Shown: positions 38,114 to 49,842, numbered from the stretch's first letter. The stretch: 61,704 nt of DNA from Paenibacillus sabuli (GCF_014705605.1 NZ_JACXIZ010000025.1:1-61704); one strand, 5' to 3'. Numbers and translations are program-made. Notes: a model not told the origin generated them from the sequence alone.

Positions 38114-38533
38114 ATGAGAAAAACATGGTATGCCAAGCTGCTTGTGCTCGTTGCCGTGCTTTCGCTGTCCTTTTGCCTCTCCGCCTCGGCGAATCCGGCG
38201 ATCGTCAGCTACGGCGGCTCCTATTCGAGCGCGCTCGCCTCCGGTCAGACCTACGAGATGGCGTTTGAGGCGATCACGTTTCCAAGCCGGGATGGCACTA
38301 TGCTCAGCGGCTGATTTTTGCCGGCGGCCGCAAAGCCTGCAGGAAGGACGATTATTATGGCGCACGGCTATCGCGGCAACCGCCTGGAGTCGAAGCTGCC
38401 GGCGCTTGAGCTGGCGTCGATCTGGCCGCGTCCGGTCCTGTTCATCCACGGCGCGGTCCGGACCGACCGGAGGGCGCCATGGGACAGCCAAGCCGGAGGT
38501 CGAGTCGAGACGCTTCCTCCGGCTTGGGTGTAG
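38114..38533 (+). pseudogene. Secreted alpha/beta hydrolase, broken
   Basis: The signal peptide (MRKTWYAKLLVLVAVLSLSF) and the first strands (YEMAFEAITFPSRDGTMLSG) are followed by TGA where related proteins have Trp (SG-W-FLPA). In the same frame the sequence continues as RTIIMAHGYRGNRLESK and then jumps to WPRPVLFIHGAVRTD, which belongs much later in the fold, so an internal deletion removed the nucleophile region. Not functional. Confidence 0.75.
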
Positions 38534-38575
38534 GCAATGCGGATGCGGTTGCAGGCTGCTGAGAGGATGAATAAA

Positions 38576-40777
<2,202 letters not shown>

Positions 40778-40801
40778 TTATTAATCATAGTTATTTTTAA
40801 T

Positions 40802-40816
40802 TAATAATAATTATAA
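40802..40816 (-). promoter_or_regulatory. PerR-box-like site before katG
   Basis: On the minus strand TTATAATTATTATTA matches the PerR consensus TTATAATNATTATAA at all but one defined position. It would couple katG to peroxide stress. Surrounding AT-rich sequence contains further near matches. Confidence 0.7.
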
Positions 40817-40876
40817 TTATAATAAAGAGGGCGATAAATAGCAACAATAGAATCTGGTGCGAGCGTACGCCGAAGA

Positions 40877-41255
40877 TTGATCAGGCGGCCTGCTCCGAGC
40901 CGGCACCCTCGCCATGGGCTTGTCGATGTGCACCGGGCGCGGGCCGCGGCAGTACGGCCGCGGCCGGACGATTGGCAAGACGAGCGCCGCGATCAGGAGG
41001 CGTTTCTGCAGATTCACCGCACGCATCCGACCGCGAAGGGGGTGCTGGACCTGCGCGCCTTCCTGAAATTCGCCGAACGCGGCATGCAGGCGCTGCCGAT
41101 CGCCGATGCATCCTCGGCGGCGCCCGTGCCGCTTGTCCTCCCGTACGACGCTGATTCTCCGGCAATTGGAGCAGGTGCTGGACGCCGACGCGCCGATTAG
41201 CCGCAGCCTGCTGGCACGGCGGCTCCTGCAGGCCTGGGGGATCTCGCGCATGGCT
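40877..41255 (+). pseudogene. C-terminal relic of a DUF3320-type superfamily I helicase
   Basis: IHRTHPTAKGVLDLRAFLKFAERG in one frame and, after a frameshift near 41150, LEQVLDADAPISRSLLARRL then LQAWGISRM in another. These two segments resemble the end of large AAA_11/AAA_12-DUF3320 helicases (a motif near the helicase end, then the DUF3320 domain). The rest of the gene is missing and the relic abuts the 3' end of the GH8 gene. Confidence 0.5.
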
Positions 41256-42404
41256 TCAATAGATCCGATAGCGTCCGCTCAGCGCCAGCAGGGCGAAGAA
41301 GAACAAGCAATTGTCATAGTAGCGGCGCGGCCCGCGGCGCAGCGGCGTCTCCCACAACAGCCGCACGAAGTAAGCGGCGTCCTCCGAATCGGCGGCCAGC
41401 GCGGCCGCCGCATTGGTCGCCAGCAGGCCGACCGGATGCAGAGCGGGCTCGTCGAAGGGCTGCCCGTCGATCGTATAGCGCCGGTAGTCGGCGACCGGGA
41501 TCGGCCGGAAGAAGCGCAGCAGCCGATTCGACTGCTCCACCTGCCACGGATCGCGGCGGAACCATTCCCAGTCCAGCGCGACATTGGCCGCCACCCGGTA
41601 CGCGTCGCTGAAGAAGTGACGATAGTCCCCGTGCCGCTGCGGCGGCGCGGGCGTGCCGTCATAGTGGGCGTACTCCGGCGCCAGTCCGGTCTGCGGGTGG
41701 CAGGCCAGCTGCAGATAGGCCCGGCTGGCATCCGCCGCCTCGCGCCAAAATGCGCGGTCGCGCGCATCCGCGCGTTCGGCGAACAGCTCGTAGAAGTGGG
41801 GCAGGTGATAGGAAGGGTCGCTGAACGGCGACTCCGGCACGAACTTGATCAGCTTGGTCGCTGGGTCCCACATCGGATCGCCCGGCGCCCCGTCCTCGCC
41901 CTGATGCAGGCAGGCCCGCAGGATTTGCCGCGCCTGCGCGGCATAATCCAGCGGCGGCTCGCCATCCCCCCACCGTGCGGCGGCAAAAAACAGCGCCATC
42001 GCAAAAAATTCTTCCCCATCGGGCGCAGGTCCGGACGACAGGCGGGTGCCGTCCGGCTTGCAATGCCACGCAAAATAATGCTTGTAGCGACCCTCCCGGT
42101 GCTGCATATAGGTTACCGCGAATCGCCACAGCCGGTCGAATACCTCCTGGCGGTCCATCTGGACCGCCATCATCATTCCATACGACACGCCTTCCGTCCG
42201 CACGTCCAGATTGCCGGTATCCAATATATAGGCGATGTCCGCGCCAAGCGGATAATAAAAGCGCACCGCCTCGTCCGCATCGCCGAACAGAGCGGCCCAT
42301 ACCGCCTCCAGCCGCGCTTCGATCGCCGTCTCCGCAATGCCAAGCTCGGCCAGCACATTCCGGTAGCGTCCCGTTTGATACGCGCTTTTTTCGTGTGTTC
42401 GCAT
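41256..42404 (-). CDS. GH8 reducing-end xylose-releasing exo-oligoxylanase (Rex)
   Basis: A 382-residue cytoplasmic glycoside hydrolase (no signal peptide), start after GGGAGG. The general acid Glu71 is in VRTEGVSYGMM and the catalytic base Asp in FFSDAYRVAANVALDW, matching Glu70/Asp263 of the Bacillus halodurans enzyme. It removes xylose from the reducing end of xylo-oligosaccharides, so its substrate must be imported; the transporter at 45966-50796 is a good candidate. It is divergent from the two-component system. Confidence 0.92.
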   Translation of the reverse strand: MRTHEKSAYQTGRYRNVLAELGIAETAIEARLEAVWAALFGDADEAVRFYYPLGADIAYILDTGNLDVRTEGVSYGMMMAVQMDRQEVFDRLWRFAVTYMQHREGRYKHYFAWHCKPDGTRLSSGPAPDGEEFFAMALFFAAARWGDGEPPLDYAAQARQILRACLHQGEDGAPGDPMWDPATKLIKFVPESPFSDPSYHLPHFYELFAERADARDRAFWREAADASRAYLQLACHPQTGLAPEYAHYDGTPAPPQRHGDYRHFFSDAYRVAANVALDWEWFRRDPWQVEQSNRLLRFFRPIPVADYRRYTIDGQPFDEPALHPVGLLATNAAAALAADSEDAAYFVRLLWETPLRRGPRRYYDNCLFFFALLALSGRYRIY

Positions 42405-42516
42405 AGGAATTCCTCCCTTATCCGTTGAATTACCTATACCATAGCATGGAAGAACATGAAAAAAGTATAGCATCTGCTGCAAAAACTATAGCGTTTCCAA
42501 GGATAAGGAGGTCGCC

Positions 42517-44118
42517 ATGTACACCGTCATGATCGTCGATGATGAACGCTACGTCCGCAAAGGACTGATCGAAATGCTCGATTGGGCGCAAGCGGGCTTC
42601 CGCGTCGCCGCCGAGGCGGACAACGGAGAAGACGCGTTGGCCCTGATCGAAGAACTGAGGCTCGACCTGGTCATCACCGATATTCGCATGCCGGTGCTCG
42701 ACGGCATCGAGCTGATTCAGCGCGCCTCGGCCCGCAAGCTGGATACGGCGTTCCTGATCATCAGCGGCCACAATGACTTCCGCTATGCGCAGCAGGCGGT
42801 GCGCTTCGGGGCGCTCGACTATGTGCTGAAGCCGATCGATCAGGACGAATTGTTGAAAGCGGTAACAACCTTTCGTCAAAGGCGGGATGCGGAGATCGCG
42901 CTGCGCGGCCGCAGCGCGCTGCAAGACGCGCGCCGGCAGTTGGCGCGCATGCTGCGCGGCGAAGCGGAAGCGGCGCTGCTGGCGGAATGGGAGCAGCGCT
43001 GGCCGTCGGCGGGCAAGACCTGGTTCGCCTACGCGCTGGTGGAGCTGAACGATCCCGATCCGTGGCGGCCCAGCCGGCCGCTGGAGGACGAAGCGGCGGG
43101 CCGGGAGCTGGCAGCCGCCGTGCAGGAGGCGGCGAGCGTCCCGGCACCGCCGGTGCTGATGGTCCACCGCCGGGCGCTAGGCTTCGTGGTGCCGGCCCAG
43201 TATTGCGCGGCCTATGGCGGGCGCTTGCAGGACTGGCTGGCGGCCGTCCTGCATCGCCTGCGGCAGCGGCCGCTCTGCGGCCGATACGAGCTGCGCGCCT
43301 ATGCGGGGGAGCGGGTCGAGACGCTGGCGCGGCTGAGCCGGGCCTTCGCGACCGCCAAGCAGCAGGTCGCCTTCAAGCTGTTGGAGCCGGGCAGCGAGGT
43401 GCTGCTTCATGAGCGGACGCAGCACAGCGAGCTGCACTATATCCAACTGGAGGATGAGGTGCTGTGCAAGCTGCTGGAGGCGGTCGAGGAAGGGGAGCGG
43501 GCGGCGATCGATCGCGCCCTGACGCGGCTGTTCGCCGAGTTCGCCGAGCGCCGCTTCTCGCCGGAAGCGGTGAAGGCGGCGATCGCGCAGGGCGTGCTCG
43601 GCATCGTCAAGACGATTCGTGGCCTGAAGGGCGCCGAGACGGAGCTGCCGAGCATGGCGGCGATGATCGGCTGGCAGGATATCAGTCTCACACTGCCCAC
43701 GCTGCGCAAGCTTGCAGAGACCTTTTGCCTGGAGGCGGCGGAGCTGATCGGTCGCTTGTTCCGCGCGCGGGGCAGGGGCGGGATCGAACCGATCAAGGCG
43801 TATGTCGACGCGCATTTTCATCAGAATATCAGCCTCAAGAGCATCGCCGCCCAATTCTATATGAACGCGGCTTATCTCGGCCAGTTGTTCAAGAAGAGCA
43901 TGGGCGTCTACTTCAACGATTACGTCCAGCAGCTTCGCATGAACGAGGCCAAGAAGCTGCTGCGGCAGCGCGATCTGCGCGTGTACGAGGTGGCGGAGCG
44001 GGTCGGCTTTCAGAATGCGGATTATTTCGTCACGGTGTTCGAGAAGCTGGAGCACATGACGCCCAGCGAATATCGCAACCGGATTCAGGCACGCGAACGA
44101 AGCGGAGGGAACCCTTGA
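42517..44118 (+). CDS. Response regulator, YesN/AraC type
   Basis: A 533-residue protein with AAGGAGG upstream. Receiver domain 1-125 with acidic pocket Asp8/Asp9, phospho-acceptor Asp55 (LVITDIRMPVLDG) and the conserved Lys (VLKPID); a linker of about 270 residues; then a C-terminal AraC helix-turn-helix (ISLKSIAAQFYMNAAYLGQLFKKSMG; RVGFQNADYFVTVFEKLEHM). It works with the next gene, which starts 1 base after its stop. Confidence 0.95.
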   Translation: MYTVMIVDDERYVRKGLIEMLDWAQAGFRVAAEADNGEDALALIEELRLDLVITDIRMPVLDGIELIQRASARKLDTAFLIISGHNDFRYAQQAVRFGALDYVLKPIDQDELLKAVTTFRQRRDAEIALRGRSALQDARRQLARMLRGEAEAALLAEWEQRWPSAGKTWFAYALVELNDPDPWRPSRPLEDEAAGRELAAAVQEAASVPAPPVLMVHRRALGFVVPAQYCAAYGGRLQDWLAAVLHRLRQRPLCGRYELRAYAGERVETLARLSRAFATAKQQVAFKLLEPGSEVLLHERTQHSELHYIQLEDEVLCKLLEAVEEGERAAIDRALTRLFAEFAERRFSPEAVKAAIAQGVLGIVKTIRGLKGAETELPSMAAMIGWQDISLTLPTLRKLAETFCLEAAELIGRLFRARGRGGIEPIKAYVDAHFHQNISLKSIAAQFYMNAAYLGQLFKKSMGVYFNDYVQQLRMNEAKKLLRQRDLRVYEVAERVGFQNADYFVTVFEKLEHMTPSEYRNRIQARERSGGNP

Positions 44119-44119
44119 C

Positions 44120-45862
44120 ATGAACCGGCTGCTGCACAATATCCGGCTGCGCAATAAGATGCTGCTGGTGTATTTCGGGTGTATTTTTGCCCCGATGCTC
44201 GTCACCAACATGTTGTTCTACACCATTATCGCCGACAATGTGCGGGAGCGCAGGGTCGAGGAGATCGATCGGGCCGTCGAGCAGATCAGGAACGATTTTC
44301 GCGCCCAGATCGACGGCGCGGTCGGCGTGTCGGCTTTTTTTTATGCAGATTCCACCACGAACGAGCTGCTCGAACGCGATTACGCCCGCACGGAGGCGTA
44401 TGTGGAGGCGTACGACGGCTACTTGCGCCGCATCTTCGGCAATCACAGCATGTCCTCGCCTGCGCTGCAGAGCATCACCGTCTACGTGGACAATCCGACC
44501 ATCCTGCATTCGGGCAACATCGGCCTGCTCTCCGCGCAGGTCAAGCGGACCGCCTGGTATGCGGAAGGCTCCAGCAGCGAGCGCTCTTACCCGGTGTTCG
44601 TGCGAACGACGACCGAGGACGGCCGCTTCGGAGGCTTCTCGCTGCTGCGCCGCATGGATTATTTCCAGGATCGGATGTCCAAGGAGAAGCTGCTCCGCAT
44701 CGACTTCAAGACGCTCGACCTGATCGAGACGTTCGCCAATCTGAACATGACCGGCGATCTGTACCTGGTCAATCCGCAAGGCGGCATCGAGTATACGACC
44801 GACGCCGCGGTCGATTGGCGCGGCCAGGCGGCCTATGCGGCGCTGCAGGCGGACGATGCGATGGAGTTCGTCAAGGACTTCGGCGGCGTCAGCTACTTGA
44901 AGGGGTGGCGCATCGTCGGCGCGATCGACGAGGACGAGATCATACGGGAGGTGCGGCGCTCCCGCGACTTCATCGTATGGTCTGCCTGTCTGATGATCCT
45001 GCTGCCGACCGTCATCATATTGCTCGTGACGCGCTCGATGAATGTGCGCATCGTCCGCATTTTGCAGCATATGAAGAAGGTCAAGAATCAGCAATTCGCG
45101 CGCATCGCCGGCGATCAATACCGGGACGAGATCGGCCAGCTCACGCTGGAGTTCAACCGGATGATCCTGCAGATTCGCAGCTTGATCGATGATGTCTATC
45201 TGGCCGACATTCAGCGCAAGTCGCTGGAGCTGGCGCGCCGCAAGGCGCAGTGGAACGCGCTGCAAAGTCAGATCAATCCGCATTTTTTGTTCAATGCGCT
45301 GGAGACGATCCGCATGCGCAGCCTGCTCAAGCAGGAGAAGGAGACGGCCAAGATCATTCACAGCATGGCCCGCATGTTCCGCAGCTCGCTGACCTGGAAC
45401 AAGGATCGTATCTCGGTCAAGGAAGAGCTGGAGCTGATCGAGTGCTTCCTGGACATTCAGCGCTACCGCTTCGAAGACAAGCTGAGCTGCCGGATCGAGG
45501 TCGCGCCGGAAGCGTACGACTGCGAGGTGCCCAAGATGCTGCTGCTGCCCTTCGCGGAGAACGCCTGCATCCACGGCATCGAACCGCTCAAGCAGGGCGG
45601 GGAGATTCACATTCGCATCACGACCGAGGAAGACGAGCTGCGATTCGAGGTGACGGACAACGGCCGGGGCATGGAGGAAGAGGAGGTCAAGCGCATCTAT
45701 ACGCATCTCAATGCGGACGACATGATGGGCGAGCGCATCGGGCTGCAGAATGTCATATACCGGGCCAGGATGGCCTACGGCGACCGCTTTCGGCTGTCGG
45801 TGAACAGCCGTCCGGACGTCGGCACGGCGATTGTGCTGCGCATGCCGCTTCGAAGCGAATAG
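44120..45862 (+). CDS. Sensor histidine kinase, YesM type
   Basis: A 580-residue membrane kinase with AGCGGAGG upstream. Membrane segments near 15-40 and 285-305 flank an extracellular sensor of about 240 residues. HAMP follows, then the phospho-accepting motif QINPHFLFNALE (His near 388) and an ATPase domain (LLLPFAENACIHGIEPL; VTDNGRGMEEE). Together with the response regulator it likely senses extracellular xylo-oligosaccharides and switches on the transporter that follows. Confidence 0.95.
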   Translation: MNRLLHNIRLRNKMLLVYFGCIFAPMLVTNMLFYTIIADNVRERRVEEIDRAVEQIRNDFRAQIDGAVGVSAFFYADSTTNELLERDYARTEAYVEAYDGYLRRIFGNHSMSSPALQSITVYVDNPTILHSGNIGLLSAQVKRTAWYAEGSSSERSYPVFVRTTTEDGRFGGFSLLRRMDYFQDRMSKEKLLRIDFKTLDLIETFANLNMTGDLYLVNPQGGIEYTTDAAVDWRGQAAYAALQADDAMEFVKDFGGVSYLKGWRIVGAIDEDEIIREVRRSRDFIVWSACLMILLPTVIILLVTRSMNVRIVRILQHMKKVKNQQFARIAGDQYRDEIGQLTLEFNRMILQIRSLIDDVYLADIQRKSLELARRKAQWNALQSQINPHFLFNALETIRMRSLLKQEKETAKIIHSMARMFRSSLTWNKDRISVKEELELIECFLDIQRYRFEDKLSCRIEVAPEAYDCEVPKMLLLPFAENACIHGIEPLKQGGEIHIRITTEEDELRFEVTDNGRGMEEEEVKRIYTHLNADDMMGERIGLQNVIYRARMAYGDRFRLSVNSRPDVGTAIVLRMPLRSE

Positions 45863-45965
45863 CTATAATTTCCAAAGAAAACCCTGTAATTGGAAGGGTG
45901 ACCCCGATTCGAAGTCGCTTTTATACTGAGAAGGCAAGCAAAACGATCGCGAGAGGGGTAGGATT

Positions 45966-47696
45966 ATGATGAAAAAGAGAAGCACCTGGCTTGTCTGTCT
46001 GGCCTTGCTCTGTGTCATTGCGGCAACTGCCGCCTGTACGGGCGGCAACGACAACAAAGGTACGGCGAAGAACGACAGCGGCAGCGGCAACGGCAACGGG
46101 ACAGGCACAGGCACCACGGACAATACAACGGCCGATGCCGCGAAGGAGAAGGTGACCTATACCATCTTCAACGGGGTCGCAGGCTCCAAGGACATCAATA
46201 CGAACGAAACGACGATCGGCAAAGTGCTGGAGGATCAGACCGGCGTCAACTTCAAGCTGGAATTCCTGGTAGGCGACCTCAACACGAAGATCGGCACGAT
46301 GATCGCCTCCAATGAATACCCCGAAGTGCTCATTCCCGACGCCGCGATCGAAGAAGTGATGAACGCCGGCGCCTTCATTCCGCTCGACGATCTGATCGAC
46401 GAGCATGCGCCGAACATCAAGCGTGTGTACGGCCCGTTCCTGGACCAGATGCGCGCCAAGGACGGCAAGCTGTACTATCTGCCGATCGCGGTGCAGGTCG
46501 GCGACTATGTGCCCGATCCCGAGCCGGGCGCGGCCTTCTACATCCAGCGCCGGGTACTGGAGGAGGCGGGCTATCCCGAGGTGCATACGCTGGAGGAATA
46601 TCTGGAGCTGATTCGCAATTACGTGAAGGCGCATCCGGAGGAGAATCTGACCGGCATGGTCTCGCTGACGCATGACTGGCGCTTCTTCTCGATCGCCAAT
46701 CCGCCGATGCATCTGTCGGGCTATCCGAACGACGGCAACGTGCTGGTCGATCTGGATACCCATGAGGCCAAGGCCTACGCCGCCTCGGAGGAAACGAAGC
46801 GCTGGCTCAGCACCTTGAACGGCTTGAATGCCGAGGGGCTGTTCGACAAGGCATCCTTCGTCGACAACTACGATCAGTACATTGCCAAGCTGACCTCGCA
46901 CAAGGTGCTCGGCTTCTATGATCAACGCTGGCAGGTGCAGAACGCGCTCAATGTGCTGCGGGATGCGGCGCGCAAGGACACGGCCATGGACGGGTACAAT
47001 TACTTTCCGCTGCCGATCACCTTTGATGCGGGCACGCCGGACGCCTACGTCGAGCCGCAGGGCGGACTGGTCACGAACCGCGGCATCGGCATCACGGTGA
47101 GCGCCGAGGATCCGGTGCGGATCATCGAGTATTTCGACAACATGCTGACCGAGGACAATCAGATCCTCACCTCCTGGGGCATCGAGGGGGAGACGTACGA
47201 GGTGAATGAGGAAGGGCGCTTCTACCGGACGGAAGAGCAGATCAACACCATCGACGAGGCGTTCAACGAGCAGTTCGGCTTCAAGCAGTATAGCTGGAAC
47301 TGGCCGAGCTACTCGGCGAATTCGACGCTGGCTGATGGCAACGGCAAGTCCGTCGGCTACCAGCCCGAGGTGTTCCAGATGAGTCTGACGGAAGGGGACA
47401 AAAAAATCCTGGGGCAGTATGGCGCGCAGACGTACTCGGACCTGTTCGCCGAGCCGGTCTACCGGGCCTGGTACCCGGCCTGGGGCTTCGCCAAGGAGCA
47501 GAATTCGCCGGAGCAGATGTGGGAGGCGGCCAAGGAAGAGCTGCAGAAGAAATACTTCCCGAAAATGGTGCTGGCCTCGCCGGATAACTTCGAAGCGGCG
47601 TGGAAGGAATACACGGAGGCGTTCGCCAAGCTCGACACGGCCGGCTATGAAGCGTGGACGACCGAGCAGGTGAAGCAGCGCATCGAGAACGACTGA
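45966..47696 (+). CDS. ABC transporter solute-binding lipoprotein, LplA type
   Basis: A 576-residue lipoprotein with GAGAGGGG upstream. The lipobox TAAC gives Cys24, then a Gly/Asn/Thr-rich linker. The binding domain is large, as in LplA-class proteins for complex oligosaccharides (IGTMIASNEYPEVLIPDAAI; QWPSY region near 445). Permeases follow, but only after almost 1 kb of repeats. Xylo-oligosaccharide is the likely ligand, inferred from the GH8 gene. Confidence 0.92.
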   Translation: MMKKRSTWLVCLALLCVIAATAACTGGNDNKGTAKNDSGSGNGNGTGTGTTDNTTADAAKEKVTYTIFNGVAGSKDINTNETTIGKVLEDQTGVNFKLEFLVGDLNTKIGTMIASNEYPEVLIPDAAIEEVMNAGAFIPLDDLIDEHAPNIKRVYGPFLDQMRAKDGKLYYLPIAVQVGDYVPDPEPGAAFYIQRRVLEEAGYPEVHTLEEYLELIRNYVKAHPEENLTGMVSLTHDWRFFSIANPPMHLSGYPNDGNVLVDLDTHEAKAYAASEETKRWLSTLNGLNAEGLFDKASFVDNYDQYIAKLTSHKVLGFYDQRWQVQNALNVLRDAARKDTAMDGYNYFPLPITFDAGTPDAYVEPQGGLVTNRGIGITVSAEDPVRIIEYFDNMLTEDNQILTSWGIEGETYEVNEEGRFYRTEEQINTIDEAFNEQFGFKQYSWNWPSYSANSTLADGNGKSVGYQPEVFQMSLTEGDKKILGQYGAQTYSDLFAEPVYRAWYPAWGFAKEQNSPEQMWEAAKEELQKKYFPKMVLASPDNFEAAWKEYTEAFAKLDTAGYEAWTTEQVKQRIEND

Positions 47697-47712
47697 GCCG
47701 GCGGATCGGATA

Positions 47713-47930
47713 GGCCGCCCGCGGCGTGGCCCGCAGCGCGGCCTGCGATGTGGCCCGTGGCGCGGCCGGCGGCGTGGCCTGGGGAGCGGCCGGCGGTGTG
47801 GCCCGAGGAGCGGCCGCGGCGTGGCCGGCGGTGTAGCCCGCGGAACGGCCCGAGGAGCGGCCGGCGGTGTGGCCGGCGGTGTGGCCCGAGGAGCGGCCAG
47901 CGGTGTGGCCGGCGGTGTGGCCTATAGCGT
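47713..47930. repeat. GC-rich 12-bp tandem repeat, about 17-18 units
   Basis: Units vary around GGCCGGCGGTGT and GGCCCGAGGAGC, often alternating to give a 24-bp higher-order unit. One unit is 11 bp, so no reading frame is kept across the array; a plus-strand Gly/Val/Ala/Arg-rich frame is a by-product. It begins about 16 bases after the binding-protein stop. Confidence 0.8.
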
Positions 47931-48017
47931 GGTACGCCGATGTCTGGTGAGTGGCCGCGAAGCGTCAGTCGCTGCGGGCGCTCGTTATTGCTCGAACTTG
48001 GTCTCAACGCGGTTGCG

Positions 48018-48199
48018 AACTGTAAAAGTACAGTTCAACTAGCTCAAACTAAGATGAAGTCGCATTTCAACTGCAAAAGTACAGTTAATTTTCGGCGAAA
48101 TGATGAAATTTGGTTAAAATCGAAAGAAATAACTGCACTTTTGCAGTTCAGCTCGAATTTAGCATTAGAAGACGGCAAAATAACTGCACTTTTACAGTT
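48018..48199. repeat. 182-bp element: four copies of an 18-bp palindromic motif, two per orientation
   Basis: AACTGTAAAAGTACAGTT (48018-48035) and AACTGCAAAAGTACAGTT (48069-48086) are followed by the reverse form AACTGCACTTTTGCAGTT (48131-48148) and AACTGCACTTTTACAGTT (48182-48199). Start-to-start distances are 51, 62 and 51. Each copy is itself a near-perfect hairpin, and the outer and inner copies can pair with each other. The AT-rich interior contrasts with its GC-rich surroundings. Compare the element at 27632-27815. Confidence 0.88.
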
Positions 48200-48220
48200 C
48201 GTTGTAGATCGCCGCCGCGC

Positions 48221-48378
48221 CGCAGCAACCACTCCCGAATCAAGCAGCAGTAACTGCCGAATCAGGCAGCAACCATTCCTGAATCACGCAGCAGTAACTG
48301 CCGAATCAAGCAGCAACCATTCCTGATCACGCTGCAGCAACTGCCGAATCAAGCAGCAGCAACTGCCGAATCACATAG
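48221..48378. repeat. Tandem repeat of about 22 and 44 bp (CAGCAACTGCCGAATCA type)
   Basis: The unit GCAGCAACTGCCGAATCAAG alternates with GCAGCAACCATTCCTGAATC, with small changes, over about 160 bp. It follows the 182-bp element directly. No spacers of unique sequence, so it is not a CRISPR array. Confidence 0.75.
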
Positions 48379-48668
48379 CATCGGCCGGCCGAGAAAGGCA
48401 CGTTGCAGACCAACATGCGAGAAGTGCGGGTGCCCTTACAAAAGTTGAAGCTGATGCTATGGAGGGATAGCCGACTGTGGAGTTCGCGAGGATGGACGTT
48501 GGTCGAAATACGATTCATAACTAGCGGACTGTCAGGAGTCACGGTGGTGGCGATAGTGGCATCAGTCTATCGTTTGCAGTATCGGTGGTGGCGATTGTGG
48601 TAGCGGCATGGCTGACAACGAGCCGGTGTAGGTGCCTAATGGCGACAACAGAGAAAGGAGTGAGCGCG

Positions 48669-49589
48669 GTGGGGATGCGGCAATTTTTCATCAAGTTGGG
48701 TCGGCAGCGCGCTTTGTTGCTGATGTCCTTGCCTTTTGTAGTCTGGTTGTTCGTGTTCAAGTACGTGCCGATCTGGGGCTGGAGCATCGCCTTTCAGGAC
48801 TACAAGCCCGCACTCGGATTTTGGGAGCAGACGTGGATCGGCTTGGATCATTTTCAATTTTTGTTCGGTGACGAGCGCTTCCTGCGCGTCTTGCGCAACA
48901 CGCTGGCGATGAGCACGATCAATCTCGTACTCGGCTTCGGTACGGCGATCACGCTGGCGCTGCTGCTCAACGAGGTTCGCCGCGTCGCCTTCAAGCGCGT
49001 TGTACAGACGGTCAGTTACTTGCCGCATTTCATCTCGTGGGTCGTGGCGGCCAGCATTATTCAGAATACGCTGGCCCCCGACGGCATACTGAACCAACTG
49101 CTCGTATGGACGGGCTTCATCGATGAGGGCAACGAGATCCTATTCCTCGGCATTCCCGAATACTTCTGGGGTATCTTCGGGGTCGGCACGGTGTGGAAGG
49201 ACATCGGCTGGAATACGATCGTGTACCTGGCCGCGATGACGACGATCGACCCGTCGCAGTACGAGGCGGCGGAGATGGACGGGGCCGGGCGCTTCAAGCG
49301 CATGATCCATGTGACGCTGCCGGGCATTCGGCCGGTCATCGTCGTCCTGCTGATCATGAACATCGGGTATTTGATGGAATCGGGCTTCGAGCCGCAATAC
49401 TTGCTGGGCAACGGCATGAACGTCGACTATTCCGAGAACATCGACATTTTCGTTTTGAAGTACGGCATTGCCCAAAGCAACTTCTCGCTCTCCATCGCCG
49501 CGGGCATGTTCAAGACGATCGTCAGCTTCATCCTGCTGTTCGCCGCCAATCACATCGCCAAGCGTACCGGGGAATCGCGATTGTTCTGA
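48669..49589 (+). CDS. ABC transporter permease, LplB type
   Basis: A 306-residue membrane protein. The GTG at 48669 is preferred since AAAGGAG lies 9 bases upstream; an ATG two codons later or one at 48639 is possible. It has the LplB pattern (FVFKYVPIWGWSIAFQDYKP) and EAA loop (YEAAEMDGAGRFKRMIHVTLP). It forms the channel for the binding protein at 45966. Confidence 0.93.
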   Translation: MGMRQFFIKLGRQRALLLMSLPFVVWLFVFKYVPIWGWSIAFQDYKPALGFWEQTWIGLDHFQFLFGDERFLRVLRNTLAMSTINLVLGFGTAITLALLLNEVRRVAFKRVVQTVSYLPHFISWVVAASIIQNTLAPDGILNQLLVWTGFIDEGNEILFLGIPEYFWGIFGVGTVWKDIGWNTIVYLAAMTTIDPSQYEAAEMDGAGRFKRMIHVTLPGIRPVIVVLLIMNIGYLMESGFEPQYLLGNGMNVDYSENIDIFVLKYGIAQSNFSLSIAAGMFKTIVSFILLFAANHIAKRTGESRLF

Positions 49590-49636
49590 TCGCATGCACG
49601 CAAGTACGAACACGAGGGACAACGGTTGCATAAGGA

Positions 49637-49760
49637 CGCAAGCAGGCACATGGAACCGGGACACATGTACAACGGACCCGCAAGCAGGCACATGGAACCG
49701 GGACACATGTACAACGAACCCGCAAGTAGTCATATCGCCGCAAGCAGGCATAACGAACCC
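49637..49760. repeat. 42-bp tandem repeat between the permease genes
   Basis: Two almost identical 42-bp copies start at 49637 and 49679 (CGCAAGCAGGCACATGGAAC at the start of each, then CGGGACACATGTACAACG). Decayed partial copies begin near 49721 and 49739. They differ from each other by a single base over the first two units, which points to a recent duplication. Confidence 0.8.
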
Positions 49761-49842
49761 GTAAGCAGGCAGATCGAAGAACGCAAGCACGCCGACGTGC
49801 GCAGACGGGGCGTCAAGCATGATGAAGAAGGAGGGATGACGT

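Noticed and set aside
38312-38314. In-frame TGA in the hydrolase read as selenocysteine
   Set aside because: The position is a Trp in related proteins, no SECIS-like hairpin follows, and the gene also has an internal deletion.
44030-45706. 558-codon minus-strand frame opposite the histidine kinase
   Set aside because: Antisense shadow; the kinase on the plus strand has all expected motifs. The same reasoning removes long antisense frames at 53062-54300, 35401-36975, 39530-40624, 41106-42428 and 20691-22190.
47713-47930. Gly/Val/Ala/Arg-rich repeat protein in the 12-bp array
   Set aside because: An 11-bp unit breaks the frame, there is no start with a ribosome site, and the sequence is plain tandem repetition.
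48221-48378. Repeat array considered as a CRISPR
   Set aside because: Units are contiguous and degenerate with no unique spacers, and no cas gene is in the window.
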